Source of the DNA: JACCTU01 sp963788055 | Lineage (GTDB): Bacteria; Actinomycetota; Thermoleophilia; Gaiellales; Gaiellaceae | Reading direction: 5' to 3' | NCBI GenBank assembly: GCA_963788055.1 | Contig: CAWBFA010000001.1 | Location: forward strand, 620,001 to 684,000 | DNA length: 64,000 nucleotides | Part shown: positions 45,764 to 54,324 of the stretch, piece after piece | How positions within the stretch are numbered: position 1 is the first letter of the stretch | How the letters are laid out: every line of letters starts with the position of its first letter | Program-made: the position numbers and the translations under genes | Notes under the pieces: generated by a model | What the model was told of the DNA's origin: nothing | Seen by the model: only the letters and a program-made list of their open reading frames with translations | Database searches by the model: none

Positions 45764-46528
45764 TTACGGGTCGCGGCGCGTCATCGAGAGCGCTCCCAGG
45801 AGCGAGAGCCCCGCGACGTAGGCCAGCGCGAGGAGAGCGGCCCAGCCCCCGCGTAGCAGGAACTCGTTGCCCTCGCCGCCGACGATGCCGCCGAGCGCGG
45901 AGCCCGGCAGGTACGGCGTGATCGGGTCCGGCTCGCCGAGCTCGTCGGCGAAGATCAGCCCGGAGAGCACGCCGATGATCGACTCGACCACGAGGAACCA
46001 GACGAAGACCGTGATGATCGCGCCGACCTGGTTCTGCAGGATCGCGCCGACGGCTGCGCCCGAGCGCCGCCGAGAGCGCGTAGGCGAGCACGACGCGCCC
46101 GGACCCCTCCAGCAGCTCGCCGCCGAGCAGCGAGGGCTCGCCGCGCGACCGCGAGCCACGGTGCCGCGACGAGCGTGGACACGGCCATCGAGGCGAGCGC
46201 CGAACCCTGCGCCGGTGAGCAGCGCGACGACGAGCTTCGCGCCGAGCACGCGCTCGCGCCTCGGCTCGGCGAGGAACGTCGTCATCACCGTCCCGTGCCG
46301 GTACTCGTTCGTGACGAGCAGGATCCCGGCCACGGTCGCGAGGATCGCGAAGAAGGACGCCGCCTGCGCGAGTGCCAGCGCCGGCGTGTCCTCGTTCTCC
46401 GCGTCCAACCCGCCGAAGCCGGCGAACCCCGCCGCGATCAGGCCGCTGATCAGCACCGCAAGGCCGAAGAGCACCCACGGCGTGCGCGTCGTTCGCAGCT
46501 TCAGGAACTCGGCGGCGAGCAGCCTCAC
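45764..46528 (-). CDS. ABC-2-type transporter permease, three frame changes in the middle
   Basis: GTG 46528 overlaps the ATPase stop (GTGA). The open frame spans 254 codons. Residues 1-110 are a normal ABC-2 permease start, LLAAEFLKLRTTRTPWVLFGLAVL and TNEYRHGTVMTTFLAEPRRERVLGAKLVV. Then about 55 residues are Arg/Ala-rich nonsense. The true protein there is in other frames (SMAVSTLVAAPWLAVA, then GEPSLLGGELLEGSG and LAYALSAALG). Shifts lie near 46205, 46145 and 46055 and cancel, so the final 85 residues are right again: AVGAILQNQVGAIITVFVWFLVVESIIG. Six membrane segments would result after repair. Confidence 0.8.
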   Translation of the reverse strand: MRLLAAEFLKLRTTRTPWVLFGLAVLISGLIAAGFAGFGGLDAENEDTPALALAQAASFFAILATVAGILLVTNEYRHGTVMTTFLAEPRRERVLGAKLVVALLTGAGFGARLDGRVHARRGTVARGRAASPRCSAASCWRGPGASCSPTRSRRRSGAAVGAILQNQVGAIITVFVWFLVVESIIGVLSGLIFADELGEPDPITPYLPGSALGGIVGGEGNEFLLRGGWAALLALAYVAGLSLLGALSMTRRDP

Positions 46529-47418
46529 GACGGCGAGCTCTCGCCTTCGGTCAGCTGCAGGAAGACGTCCTCGAGCGATTCGGCGACCGCCGCGAGCTCG
46601 TGCAGGACGATGCCCTCCCGCGCGGCGAGCTCGCCGATCCGCGGCGCCTCTGCACTCGACACGAGCGCGTCGTCCTCGAACGGGGTCGACTCGATGCCCT
46701 GCGCGCTTTCAGCGCGGCGGCGAGTGCGTCTCGCTGCGGCGTGCGCACGCGCGTGCCGTGCCCGCCGCTCGCGAGGATCGTCTGGATCGGCGCCTGCGTG
46801 ACCGAGCGGCCCTTCGCGATGATCACGACGTCGTCCGCGAGCAGTGCCATCTCCGAGAGCACGTGGCTGGAGACGAGCAGGGTGCGCCCCTCGTCGGCGA
46901 GCCTCTTGAGCAGGTCGCGGAGCCAGCGGATGCCCTGCGGGTCGAGGCCGTTCGCCGGCTCGTCGAGGATCAGCACTTCGGGCTCGCCGAGGAGTGCGCC
47001 CGCGAGGCGCGAGCCGCTGCTTCATGCCGAGCGAGTAGCCCTTGACCTTGCGGTTCGCCGCGGCCGAGAGGTCGACGAGCGCGAGCACCGTGTCGACGCG
47101 TGACTCGTCGATCCCCGACGCGACCGCGAGCGTCCGGAGGTGGTTGCGGCCGGAACGCCCGGGGTGGAAGGCGTTCACCTCGAGGATCGCCCCCACGCGG
47201 CGGCCCGGGCTCTCGAGCTCGGCGTACGGACGGCCGAGCACGGTGGCGGTGCCCGCGGTCGGATGAAGCAGCGCGACGAGCGCACGGAGGGTCGTCGTCT
47301 TGCCCGCGCCGTTCGGGCCGAGGAAGCCGGTCACCTTCCCCGGCTCGGCGCGGAACGATAGGCCGTCGACAGCGAGGACGCTGCCGAAGCGCTTCGTGAG
47401 GTTCTCGACTTCGATCAT
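46525..47418 (-). CDS. ABC transporter ATP-binding protein, two compensating frameshifts
   Basis: This 297-codon frame encodes an ABC ATPase that should pair with the downstream permease. VTGFLGPNGAGKTTTLRALVALLHPTAG is Walker A, and VKGYSLGMKQRLA is the signature region. Near 47020 one base is off; Walker B and following motifs are in another frame from about 47010 to 46715: LILDEPANGLDPQGIRWLRDLL and LLVSSHVLSEMALLADDVVII. The original frame then resumes with QGIESTPFEDDALVSS to the end. Paired shifts that restore the frame suggest sequence errors. Substrate unknown; the pair resembles multidrug or antibiotic exporters. Confidence 0.87.
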   Translation of the reverse strand: MIEVENLTKRFGSVLAVDGLSFRAEPGKVTGFLGPNGAGKTTTLRALVALLHPTAGTATVLGRPYAELESPGRRVGAILEVNAFHPGRSGRNHLRTLAVASGIDESRVDTVLALVDLSAAANRKVKGYSLGMKQRLAPRGRTPRRARSADPRRAGERPRPAGHPLAPRPAQEARRRGAHPARLQPRALGDGTARGRRRDHREGPLGHAGADPDDPRERRARHARAHAAARRTRRRAESAQGIESTPFEDDALVSSAEAPRIGELAAREGIVLHELAAVAESLEDVFLQLTEGESSPS

Positions 47419-47820
47419 CTAGCGCAGCGTCGAAACGTAGACGGTCCGCTTCCGGGGCCCGTCGAACTCGCAGAAGAAAATCCCCTGCCACGTTCCGAGC
47501 GCGAGCCGCCCCGCCCGGATCGGCACGAGCACCTGCGGGCTCATCAGCGACGCGCGGATGTGCGACGGCGCGTTCTCCTCGCCCTCCTCGATGTGCTCCC
47601 ACCCCCACTCGTCCGCGACCATCCGCTCGAGCGCCTTCTCGAAGTCACGCGCGACCGCCGGGTCGGCGTGCTCGTTGATCGTGACGCCCGCCGTCGTGTG
47701 GGGCACGAAGATGAGCGCTGCGGACGCCGCGGCCGCGTCGCCGTCGAGCGCTTCCTGGACCTGTCCCGTGATGTCCACGAGCTGGGTCCGCCGATCGGTG
47801 GAGAGGCTGATCTCGCGCAT
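47419..47820 (-). CDS. YjbQ-family protein (secondary thiamine-phosphate synthase-like)
   Basis: This 133-residue protein is of the UPF0047/YjbQ family. FVPHTTAGVTINEHADPAVARDFEKALERM carries the conserved His/Thr/Asn/Glu cluster, and GTWQGIFFCEFDGPRKRTVYV is the C-terminal signature. Members bind a metal near these residues. Some complement thiE mutants weakly; true function is open. It lies directly upstream of the ABC genes, with its stop next to the ATPase start, and is divergent from the M3-like peptidase. Confidence 0.93.
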   Translation of the reverse strand: MREISLSTDRRTQLVDITGQVQEALDGDAAAASAALIFVPHTTAGVTINEHADPAVARDFEKALERMVADEWGWEHIEEGEENAPSHIRASLMSPQVLVPIRAGRLALGTWQGIFFCEFDGPRKRTVYVSTLR

Positions 47821-47840
47821 CTGACTATCCTACGAACCCG

Positions 47841-49334
47841 ATGACGACCGTTGCTCCGGCCTCGGCACGCGACCTCGACGCCTACCGCGAGCGGGCCGAC
47901 CGCTTCATCGCACGGCTCGACGAGGAGTACTACCTGCACTTCGCCGGCCACAAGGAGCGGCTCGAGCTCGAGGCGATCTACCGGGAGTTCGCCGATCTGA
48001 CCACGATGGAGCAGGCGCAGTCGATCGGCGCGGCGGTGAACGGCAGCTCGGGGATCCGGGAGCTCTGGCGCTTCGCCTGCGAGGGCTACCTGGGTCAGCT
48101 GACGAAGGAGCTCGAGGAGAAGCTCGCCCAGGCGGAGACGGAGCTCACGACGACGGTCGACGGCGACGAGATCCCGTTCCGGATGATCAAGCCGACGATC
48201 ATGAACGAGGCCGACCGAGGCAAGCGCGAGCGCCTCGAGCGGCTGCGGAACGAGCTCGTGGACGAGCACCTGAACCCGCTCTACCTCGAGTCGCACGCAC
48301 GCGTGCGCGACGCGGTGCGAGAGCTCGGCGCGGACAACTACTTCGAGCTGTACACGAACTTCGGCTTCGATCTCGAGGGCCTGGCCGACCAGTGCCGCGC
48401 GTTCCTGACGTCGACCGAGCAGCTGCACACGAAGCTCGGCGACAAGCTCTTCCGCGACCGCGTCGGGATGCCGCTCTCGGAGGCGGAGCGCTGGGACAAG
48501 GACCGGATGATGCGCGCGACGAAGTGGGACGCGGGGTTCCCCGCCGACCGGATGCTCCCCGCGCTTCGCGCGACGCTCAAGGATCTCGGCGTCGACCTCG
48601 AGGGGCAGGAGAACGTCCACCTCGACGTCGAGAACCGCCCGCTCAAGGACCCGCGTGCGTTCTGCGTGCCGATCGAGGTTCCCGACAAGGTGATGCTCGT
48701 GATCAAGCCCACGGGCGGCGCCGACGACTGGAGCGCCCTCTTCCACGAGGCCGGCCACGCCGAGCACTTCGCGCACACGTCGTCGTCGCTCGCGGTCGAG
48801 GAGAAGCGCCTCGGTGACAACGCGGTCACCGAGGGCTGGGCGATGCTCCTGGAGCACCTGACCAACGACGCCGGCTGGCTCTCGCGGATGCTCGATTTCC
48901 CGAAGCCGCGCGAGTACGCCGCCGAGGGCGCCGCGATCCTCCTCTACTTCGTCCGCCGGTACTGCGCGAAGCTGCTCTACGAGATCGAGTTCCACCAGGC
49001 CGACGACCCGAAGGCGCTGCAGTCCCGCTACGTCGAGCTGCAGGCGGACGCGCTCAAGATCACGCCGGCGCCCCAGGACTACCTCTGGGACATGGACGGG
49101 CGCTTCTACGTGCACGCATACCTCCGGGCCTGGGCGCTCGAGTCGCAGCTCTCCACGTTCCTGCAGGAGAAGTTCGGGCGCGACTGGTACACGCAGCGCG
49201 CGGCCGGCTCCCTCGTGCGAGAGCTGTGGTCCGAAGGCCAGCGCATGAACGCGGACGAGCTCCTGCGCGAGGTCACCGGCGGCTCGATCGAGATGGAATC
49301 GGTCGCCGAGCGCGTGCGCGAGACCGCGGCCTAG
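47841..49334 (+). CDS. M3-like oligoendopeptidase family zinc metallopeptidase
   Basis: This 497-residue protein has the gluzincin motif ALFHEAGHAEHFAH (HExxH, about residues 305-309) with the third ligand probably Glu in VTEGWAMLLEHL. The rest is helical, with a conserved-looking PIEVPDKVMLVIKPTGGADDWS just before the motif and QADALKITPAPQDYLWDMDGRFYVHAYLRAWALE after it. The overall size fits M3/M32-like helical peptidases. No signal peptide is seen, so cytoplasmic peptide breakdown is likely. Its stop overlaps the convergent M28 gene. Confidence 0.8.
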   Translation: MTTVAPASARDLDAYRERADRFIARLDEEYYLHFAGHKERLELEAIYREFADLTTMEQAQSIGAAVNGSSGIRELWRFACEGYLGQLTKELEEKLAQAETELTTTVDGDEIPFRMIKPTIMNEADRGKRERLERLRNELVDEHLNPLYLESHARVRDAVRELGADNYFELYTNFGFDLEGLADQCRAFLTSTEQLHTKLGDKLFRDRVGMPLSEAERWDKDRMMRATKWDAGFPADRMLPALRATLKDLGVDLEGQENVHLDVENRPLKDPRAFCVPIEVPDKVMLVIKPTGGADDWSALFHEAGHAEHFAHTSSSLAVEEKRLGDNAVTEGWAMLLEHLTNDAGWLSRMLDFPKPREYAAEGAAILLYFVRRYCAKLLYEIEFHQADDPKALQSRYVELQADALKITPAPQDYLWDMDGRFYVHAYLRAWALESQLSTFLQEKFGRDWYTQRAAGSLVRELWSEGQRMNADELLREVTGGSIEMESVAERVRETAA

Positions 49335-50098
49335 CTCTTCAGAGCGGCGCTCGCCGCGAGGAGCACGACGCGAAACGCCGCCTCCAGCTTGCGCGCGTCG
49401 ACGCGGCTTGCGACGTCGCAGGACTCGTGCCAGCAAGCGTCGGTTCGCCACTGGAGCCACGCGGCGGGCAGCCCGTTCCGCGTGAGCTCGGCGTGGTCGG
49501 AGTCGCCGTCGTCCCGGAGATACGTGCTGCCTCCCTCGCCTAGCAACAGCCTCGCGCTTCGGTTCGGCCCCCGTTCGATCCCACGCACGTGCAGGCGCGT
49601 CCCGACGCCCACCATGTCGAGCGCGACGGCGAGCCGAACGCCGAGCCTGGCCTGCGGCGAGATCCCGCGCAGCAGCCGCAGCGAACCGAGGTGCACCCGC
49701 GAGCCCGTGACGACCCGTTCCTCCGCGGCGGTCGCCGCGACGAGCACGCCGGGCTGTCCTCGGAGCGAGGCAGCGAGCTCGAGGAGGACCGCCACTCCCG
49801 ACGCGTTGTCGTTGGCAGCGGGGCTCCCCCGGACGCCGTCGAGGTGGGCCACGATCACGATCTTCGGCCGCCCCGAGGACAGTCCGACGACGTTCCGGGT
49901 CGAGCGGCCGTTTGGCAAGTCGACTCGTTGAAGCACCACCCGGTACCCGAGATCTCTCAGCTCCGCCGCGACGAACCGCTGCGCGAAAGCCTCCGCCCCC
50001 GGCTCACCCGCCGGGCGCGGGCCCTTCGACGCGAGGAGGCTCACGGTCTGCTTCGCGCGTCCTCCCGGGCCGAGAGCACCTCCGCCCGCGGCGGTCAC
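49331..50098 (-). CDS. M28-family metallopeptidase
   Basis: This 255-residue aminopeptidase-like protein starts at GTG 50098. Metal ligands are His in VIVAHLDGV, Asp in PAANDNASGVAVLLELA, Glu in TAAEERVVTGSR, Asp in ALDMVGVG and His in DSDHAELTRNGLPAAW. The frame upstream, without a start codon, would continue a hydrophobic stretch (WWSTLAVVTAAG), so the start or signal peptide may be damaged. Cysteines in DACWHESCDVAS could form a disulfide outside the cell. Substrate unknown. Confidence 0.85.
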   Translation of the reverse strand: MTAAGGGALGPGGRAKQTVSLLASKGPRPAGEPGAEAFAQRFVAAELRDLGYRVVLQRVDLPNGRSTRNVVGLSSGRPKIVIVAHLDGVRGSPAANDNASGVAVLLELAASLRGQPGVLVAATAAEERVVTGSRVHLGSLRLLRGISPQARLGVRLAVALDMVGVGTRLHVRGIERGPNRSARLLLGEGGSTYLRDDGDSDHAELTRNGLPAAWLQWRTDACWHESCDVASRVDARKLEAAFRVVLLAASAALKS

Positions 50099-50194
50099 TA
50101 CGGCGAGCGTCGACCACCACGGCGATCGCGCGGCTGATCACGGCCACGAACGTAGCAACAGGACGTCGTCTGCGTGAGTGAATAGGCTCTATGC

Positions 50195-51532
50195 ATGACG
50201 CGGACGCGGGTCGTGATCGTGGGTGCCGCGGGCCGCGACTTCCACAACTTCAACGTCGTCTACCGCGGGCGCGACGACGTCGAGGTCGTCGCCTTCACGG
50301 CGACGCAGATCCCCAACATCGACGGCCGTGTCTACCCACACGAGCTGGCCGGCGACGCGTATCCCGACGGGATCCCGATCCTGCCCGAGCCGGAGCTCGA
50401 GCAGATCGTTCGCGAGCGCGCGATCGACCAGGTCGTGTTCGCGTACTCGGACGTCACGCACGAGCACGTGATGCACGTCGGCTCGCGCGTGCTCGCCGCC
50501 GGCGCCGACTACCTGCTCCTCTCCCCCCGCGACACGATGCTCGCGTCGACCAAACCCTGCGTCGCGATCTGCGCCGTCCGCACCGGGTCGGGCAAGAGCC
50601 AGACGACGCGTCGCGTGGCCGAGCTGCTGCGCGAGTCCGGCAAGAAGGTCGCCGTCCTCCGCCACCCGATGCCGTACGGAGACTTGACGAAGCAGGCGGT
50701 GCAGCGCTTCGAGCGCTACGAGGACCTCGAGGCGGCCGACGCGACGATCGAGGAGCGCGAAGAGTACGAGCCGCACATCGCGGAGGGGAACCTCGTCTTC
50801 GCCGGCATCGACTACGCCGCGATCCTCGAGCAGGCCGAGCAGGAGGCCGACGTGATCCTGTGGGACGGCGGCAACAACGACACGCCGTTCGTCCGACCCG
50901 ACGTGCACATCGTCGTCGTCGACCCGCACCGACCCGGGCACGAGCTTCGCTACCACCCCGGCGAGACGAACCTGCGCATGGCCGACGTCTGCGTCGTGAA
51001 CAAGGTCGACAGCGCTCCTCAGGAAGGGATCGACTCGGTGCTCGACTCGATCCACGAGCACGCGCCGGACGCTGTCGTCGTGCTCGCCGCGTCGCCGTTC
51101 CACGTCGAGGGTGACCCGTCGGAGATCCGCGGGAAACGCGTGCTGGCGATCGAGGACGGCCCGACGCTCACGCACGGCGAGATGACCTACGGCGCAGCCG
51201 TGCTCGCCGCGAAACAGCACGGCGCTGCGGCGCTCATCGACCCTCGGCCCTTCGCGGTCGGCACGATCGCGAAGACCTTCGAGGACTACCCGCACATCGG
51301 GAACCTGCTGCCGGCGATGGGCTACGGCGACGAGCAGATCGAGGACCTCCGCAAGACGATCGACGCGTCGGATGCCGACCTCGTCCTGATCGGCACGCCG
51401 ATCGACCTGCGAAAGCTCGTCGACTTCGACCGCCCAGCGCTTCGCGTCACGTATCGGCTCCAGGAGGTCGGCGAGCCGACGCTCGCGGACGTGCTCGCCG
51501 AGAAGGGCCTGCTCGAGCCGGTCCCCGTGTGA
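50195..51532 (+). CDS. cyclic 2,3-diphosphoglycerate synthetase-like GTPase
   Basis: This 445-residue protein has an N-terminal Rossmann-like part (RVVIVGAAGRDFHNFNVVYR) and a P-loop domain with AICAVRTGSGKSQTTRRVAELLR (about residues 125-147). DVILWDGGNNDTPFVRPDVHIVVVDPHRPGHEL and VCVVNKVDSA are the Walker B and NKxD-type motifs. It matches the family named for archaeal cyclic 2,3-diphosphoglycerate synthetase. In bacteria members occur beside carbamate kinase, as here (GTGA overlap with arcC). The bacterial reaction is not established, so the name states family only. Confidence 0.85.
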   Translation: MTRTRVVIVGAAGRDFHNFNVVYRGRDDVEVVAFTATQIPNIDGRVYPHELAGDAYPDGIPILPEPELEQIVRERAIDQVVFAYSDVTHEHVMHVGSRVLAAGADYLLLSPRDTMLASTKPCVAICAVRTGSGKSQTTRRVAELLRESGKKVAVLRHPMPYGDLTKQAVQRFERYEDLEAADATIEEREEYEPHIAEGNLVFAGIDYAAILEQAEQEADVILWDGGNNDTPFVRPDVHIVVVDPHRPGHELRYHPGETNLRMADVCVVNKVDSAPQEGIDSVLDSIHEHAPDAVVVLAASPFHVEGDPSEIRGKRVLAIEDGPTLTHGEMTYGAAVLAAKQHGAAALIDPRPFAVGTIAKTFEDYPHIGNLLPAMGYGDEQIEDLRKTIDASDADLVLIGTPIDLRKLVDFDRPALRVTYRLQEVGEPTLADVLAEKGLLEPVPV

Positions 51533-52440
51533 GCGCGACCGTCGTCGCGCTCGGCGGCAACGCGCTCGTTCGCGAGGGCGAGCGCGGCACCGTCGCCGAA
51601 CAGCGCGCGAACCTGCGTGAGCACTGTGCGGCGCTCGTTCCGCTGCTGGACGGGCCGCTCGTCGTCACGCACGGGAACGGGCCGCAGGTCGGCGCCGCAC
51701 TCCTGCGCAGCGAGCGTGCGGCCGACGAGGTACCCCCGCTCCCACTCTGGCTCGCGGTCGCGCAGACGCAGGCGGAGATCGGCTCGCTGATCGTCCTCGA
51801 GCTGGGCGCGGTCGCCGAGCGTGACGTCGCCGCGCTCATCACCCACGTCCGCGTCGACGAGGACGATCCTGCCTTCGCGGAGCCGACGAAGCCGATCGGA
51901 CCGTTCTACTCGCGCGAGCAGGCGGAGCGGCTCGAGGCCGAGCGCGGGTGGCTCCTCGCCGAGGATGCAGGGCGCGGTTGGCGGCGCGTCGTGCCGTCGC
52001 CGCAGCCCCGCTCGATCGTCGAACTGGAAGCCGTGCAGCGGCTCCTCGACGACGGGATAGTCGCGGTGGCGTGCGGCGGCGGCGGGATCCCGGTCGTCGA
52101 GCGGAGCGGCCGGCCGGACGGCGTCGACGCCGTGGTCGACAAGGACTTCGCCTCGGCGCTGCTCGCGACCGCGCTCGGCGCCCGCCGGCTCGTCGTCCTC
52201 ACGGACGTGCCCGCGTTGCTGCGCGGCTATGGCACCTCAGCCGAGCAGGAAGTGCGCTCGCTCATCCCCGACGAGGCGGACGAGCTGTTGCCGGCGCTCG
52301 CCGCCGGCTCGATGCGGCCCAAGGTGGAGGCGTGTACCCGGTTCGCGCGCGAGACCGGAGGGGAGGCCCTGATCTGCTCGCCGGCCGGTCTCGCCGACAC
52401 GCTGAAGGGCAAATCCGGTACTCGTATCGTCGGCAGATGA
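51529..52440 (+). CDS. arcC: carbamate kinase
   Basis: This 303-residue amino-acid-kinase-fold enzyme interconverts carbamoyl phosphate plus ADP with carbamate plus ATP. VVALGGNALVREGE and VVTHGNGPQVG are the N-terminal motifs. VACGGGGIPVVERSG and DGVDAVVDKDFASALLA are typical of ArcC. GSMRPKVEACTRFAR closes the active site. It overlaps the cDPG-synthetase-like gene upstream and the cupredoxin-like gene downstream (ATGA). ArgF follows three genes later; arginine deiminase is not in the window. Confidence 0.95.
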   Translation: MSATVVALGGNALVREGERGTVAEQRANLREHCAALVPLLDGPLVVTHGNGPQVGAALLRSERAADEVPPLPLWLAVAQTQAEIGSLIVLELGAVAERDVAALITHVRVDEDDPAFAEPTKPIGPFYSREQAERLEAERGWLLAEDAGRGWRRVVPSPQPRSIVELEAVQRLLDDGIVAVACGGGGIPVVERSGRPDGVDAVVDKDFASALLATALGARRLVVLTDVPALLRGYGTSAEQEVRSLIPDEADELLPALAAGSMRPKVEACTRFARETGGEALICSPAGLADTLKGKSGTRIVGR

Positions 52441-52889
52441 GAGGCATGCGGCCGCTGATCGGTCTCGTCGTGCTCGTCGCGCTCGTCGGCGCTGTTCCTC
52501 GTCTTCCGACCCGGAAACGACGACGAGGAAGGCGCAGGGACGACGTCGACGGCGGTGACCGCGCCGCCGATGCTCGAGCCGACCCACCACCGAGACGGGA
52601 ACGACGACCGACCGCCGCGCCCGAGCCCGTGCAGCTCGTCGTGACGATCCGCGGCGGCGAGCCCGTCGACGGGATCGTCCGCGTCACGGCGCACAAGGGA
52701 GACCCGGTCGTCGTCGTCGTGCGCTCCGACGTTTCGGACGAGGTGCACGTGCACGGCTTCGACCTGATGGCGGACGTCGCCCCGGGCAAGCCGGTGCGGA
52801 TCCAGTTCACAGCGACGCTCACGGGACGCTTCGTGATCGAGCTCGAGGGCCGTGGCAAGCAGATCGCACAGCTGACCGTCCTTCCGTGA
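52437..52889 (+). CDS. cupredoxin-like membrane-anchored protein, two frameshifts
   Basis: ATG 52437 opens a membrane anchor (RPLIGLVVLVALVGAV). From about 52490 to 52615 the true sequence lies in other frames (LFLVFRPGNDDEEGAGTTS, TAVTAPPMLEP, TTTETG-like linker), then the starting frame resumes: VQLVVTIRGGEPVDGIVRVTAHKGDPVVVVV, DEVHVHGFDLMADVAPGKPVRIQF, TGRFVIELEGRGKQIAQLTVLP. The last about 85 residues form a cupredoxin-like beta sandwich with a His-x-His pair. It precedes the FedB-like gene with overlap. Metal binding is plausible, not shown. Confidence 0.7.
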   Translation: MRGMRPLIGLVVLVALVGAVPRLPTRKRRRGRRRDDVDGGDRAADARADPPPRRERRPTAAPEPVQLVVTIRGGEPVDGIVRVTAHKGDPVVVVVRSDVSDEVHVHGFDLMADVAPGKPVRIQFTATLTGRFVIELEGRGKQIAQLTVLP

Positions 52890-54205
52890 CGCTGCTCCCC
52901 CTCGCGCACGGGATCGGCAACGTGCAGGACCCGCCGATCCCGATGTGGCTCGCGTACTACGGCGCCGCCGCCGTGCTCGTGCTCTCCTTCGCCGCGCTCG
53001 GTGCGCTCTGGAGGACACCCATCCTCCAACGCGAGCACCTTCGCCGGCTCGTCCAAGTCCCCACGGCCGCGCTCCGCATCGTCCTCGGCGCGCTCGGGCT
53101 CGGTCTCTTCGTCGTCGTCTTCGTGGCGGCGCTCGTCGGCGAGCGCTCGGTCGGCACCAACATCGCCCCGACCTTCATTTGGGTGATCTTCTGGCTCGGC
53201 CTCGTCCCGCTCACGATCCTGTTCGGCAACGTCTGGGCGTGGGTCAACCCGTGGCGCGCTGCGGCTGACCTGATCGCGTGGTGCTGGAGCCAAGCGAGCC
53301 TCGAGTGGGAGCCGCCGTTCGACTACCCGGCGCGACTCGGCCGCTGGCCGGCCGCCTTCCTCCTGTTCTCCTTCGCCGCCCTGGAGCTCGCGTACACGGA
53401 CCCCTCCGACCCGCGGATGCTCGCGCTTGCCGTTGCGATCTACAGCTGGATCACCTGGGTCGGGATGGCTGCGTTCGGGCGAGAAGTCTGGCTGCGAAAC
53501 GGCGAGGCGTTCAGCTCCTACTTCGGCCTGCTCTCCCGACTGTCGATCCTGACGCTGCGCGAGGGACGACTCGCGCTCCGCCGCCCGCTCGACAACGTCG
53601 CGCGCGACCGTGAGTCTCCCGGCACGGTCGCGTTCGTCGCGGTCATGCTCGGGTCGGTGGCATTCGACGGCTTCAGCCGCACGAGCTACTGGCAGGACCG
53701 GCTCTTCCGGATCGACAGCGAGCTCGGCGCGATCGCGTTCAACCTTCTCGGCCTGGCCGCCGGCGTCGCGTTCGTCGCGTGCGCGTATGTGGCTGCCGTC
53801 GAAGTCGCCCGAAAGATCGGACGCGGGCAAGCCCGGCTGGAGCAGGCGTTCATCGGCAGCCTGATCCCGATCGCGATCGCGTACGTGGTCGCCCACTACG
53901 CGACACTCCTGCTCGTGCAGGGCCAGCTCGCGATCCCGCTCGCGTCCGACCCGTTCGGCTTCGGGTGGGACCTGTTCGGCACGCTCGACTACCGGGTCAA
54001 CGTCCAGCCGCTGACCGCGAACCAGATCTGGTATCTGCAATCCGGTGCGCTCGTTCTGGGCCACGTACTCGGGCTGGTGATCGCACACGACAAGGCGCTC
54101 GCCCTGTTCGGCTCGACCAAGGTGGCGCTGCGCACGCAGTACGCGTTGCTGGCGCTCATGGTCCTCTACACGGTGGGAGGACTGTGGTTGCTGTCGCGAG
54201 GCTGA
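52886..54205 (+). CDS. FedB-like (fenitrothion-hydrolase-type) membrane protein
   Basis: This 439-residue protein has about ten membrane segments. It begins with AHGIGNVQDPPIPMWLAYYGAAAVLVLSFAALGALW, the pattern of actinobacterial proteins named after fenitrothion hydrolase FedB. LFGNVWAWVNPWRAAADLI and SFAALELAYTDPSDPRMLALA are further conserved-looking loops, and TVAFVAVMLGSVAFDGFSRTSYWQ has a membrane-edge motif. The FedB activity on organophosphates was shown for another bacterium; here the name gives only family. It is part of the long coupled operon, beside a cupredoxin-like protein. Confidence 0.72.
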   Translation: MTLLPLAHGIGNVQDPPIPMWLAYYGAAAVLVLSFAALGALWRTPILQREHLRRLVQVPTAALRIVLGALGLGLFVVVFVAALVGERSVGTNIAPTFIWVIFWLGLVPLTILFGNVWAWVNPWRAAADLIAWCWSQASLEWEPPFDYPARLGRWPAAFLLFSFAALELAYTDPSDPRMLALAVAIYSWITWVGMAAFGREVWLRNGEAFSSYFGLLSRLSILTLREGRLALRRPLDNVARDRESPGTVAFVAVMLGSVAFDGFSRTSYWQDRLFRIDSELGAIAFNLLGLAAGVAFVACAYVAAVEVARKIGRGQARLEQAFIGSLIPIAIAYVVAHYATLLLVQGQLAIPLASDPFGFGWDLFGTLDYRVNVQPLTANQIWYLQSGALVLGHVLGLVIAHDKALALFGSTKVALRTQYALLALMVLYTVGGLWLLSRG

Positions 54206-54315
54206 TCCTCGGCCACGGAGGGACGGCCGGGCTGATCGTCGAGATCTCGACCGCCGTCGCGATCGGCGGAGTCCTTCTGTGGGCCGCGATCAAGAGCCGC
54301 CGGGGCGAGCACTAG
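54184..54315 (+). CDS. small single-pass membrane protein (43 aa)
   Basis: GTG 54184 opens a 43-residue product with one hydrophobic helix (GLIVEISTAVAIGGVLLWAAI) and a basic end KSRRGEH. It overlaps the FedB-like stop by 22 bases and ends nine bases before argF. Position and composition suggest a subunit or accessory helix for the FedB-like protein. No homology claim is made. Confidence 0.55.
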   Translation: MVAVARLILGHGGTAGLIVEISTAVAIGGVLLWAAIKSRRGEH

Positions 54316-54324
54316 GATCGTCCG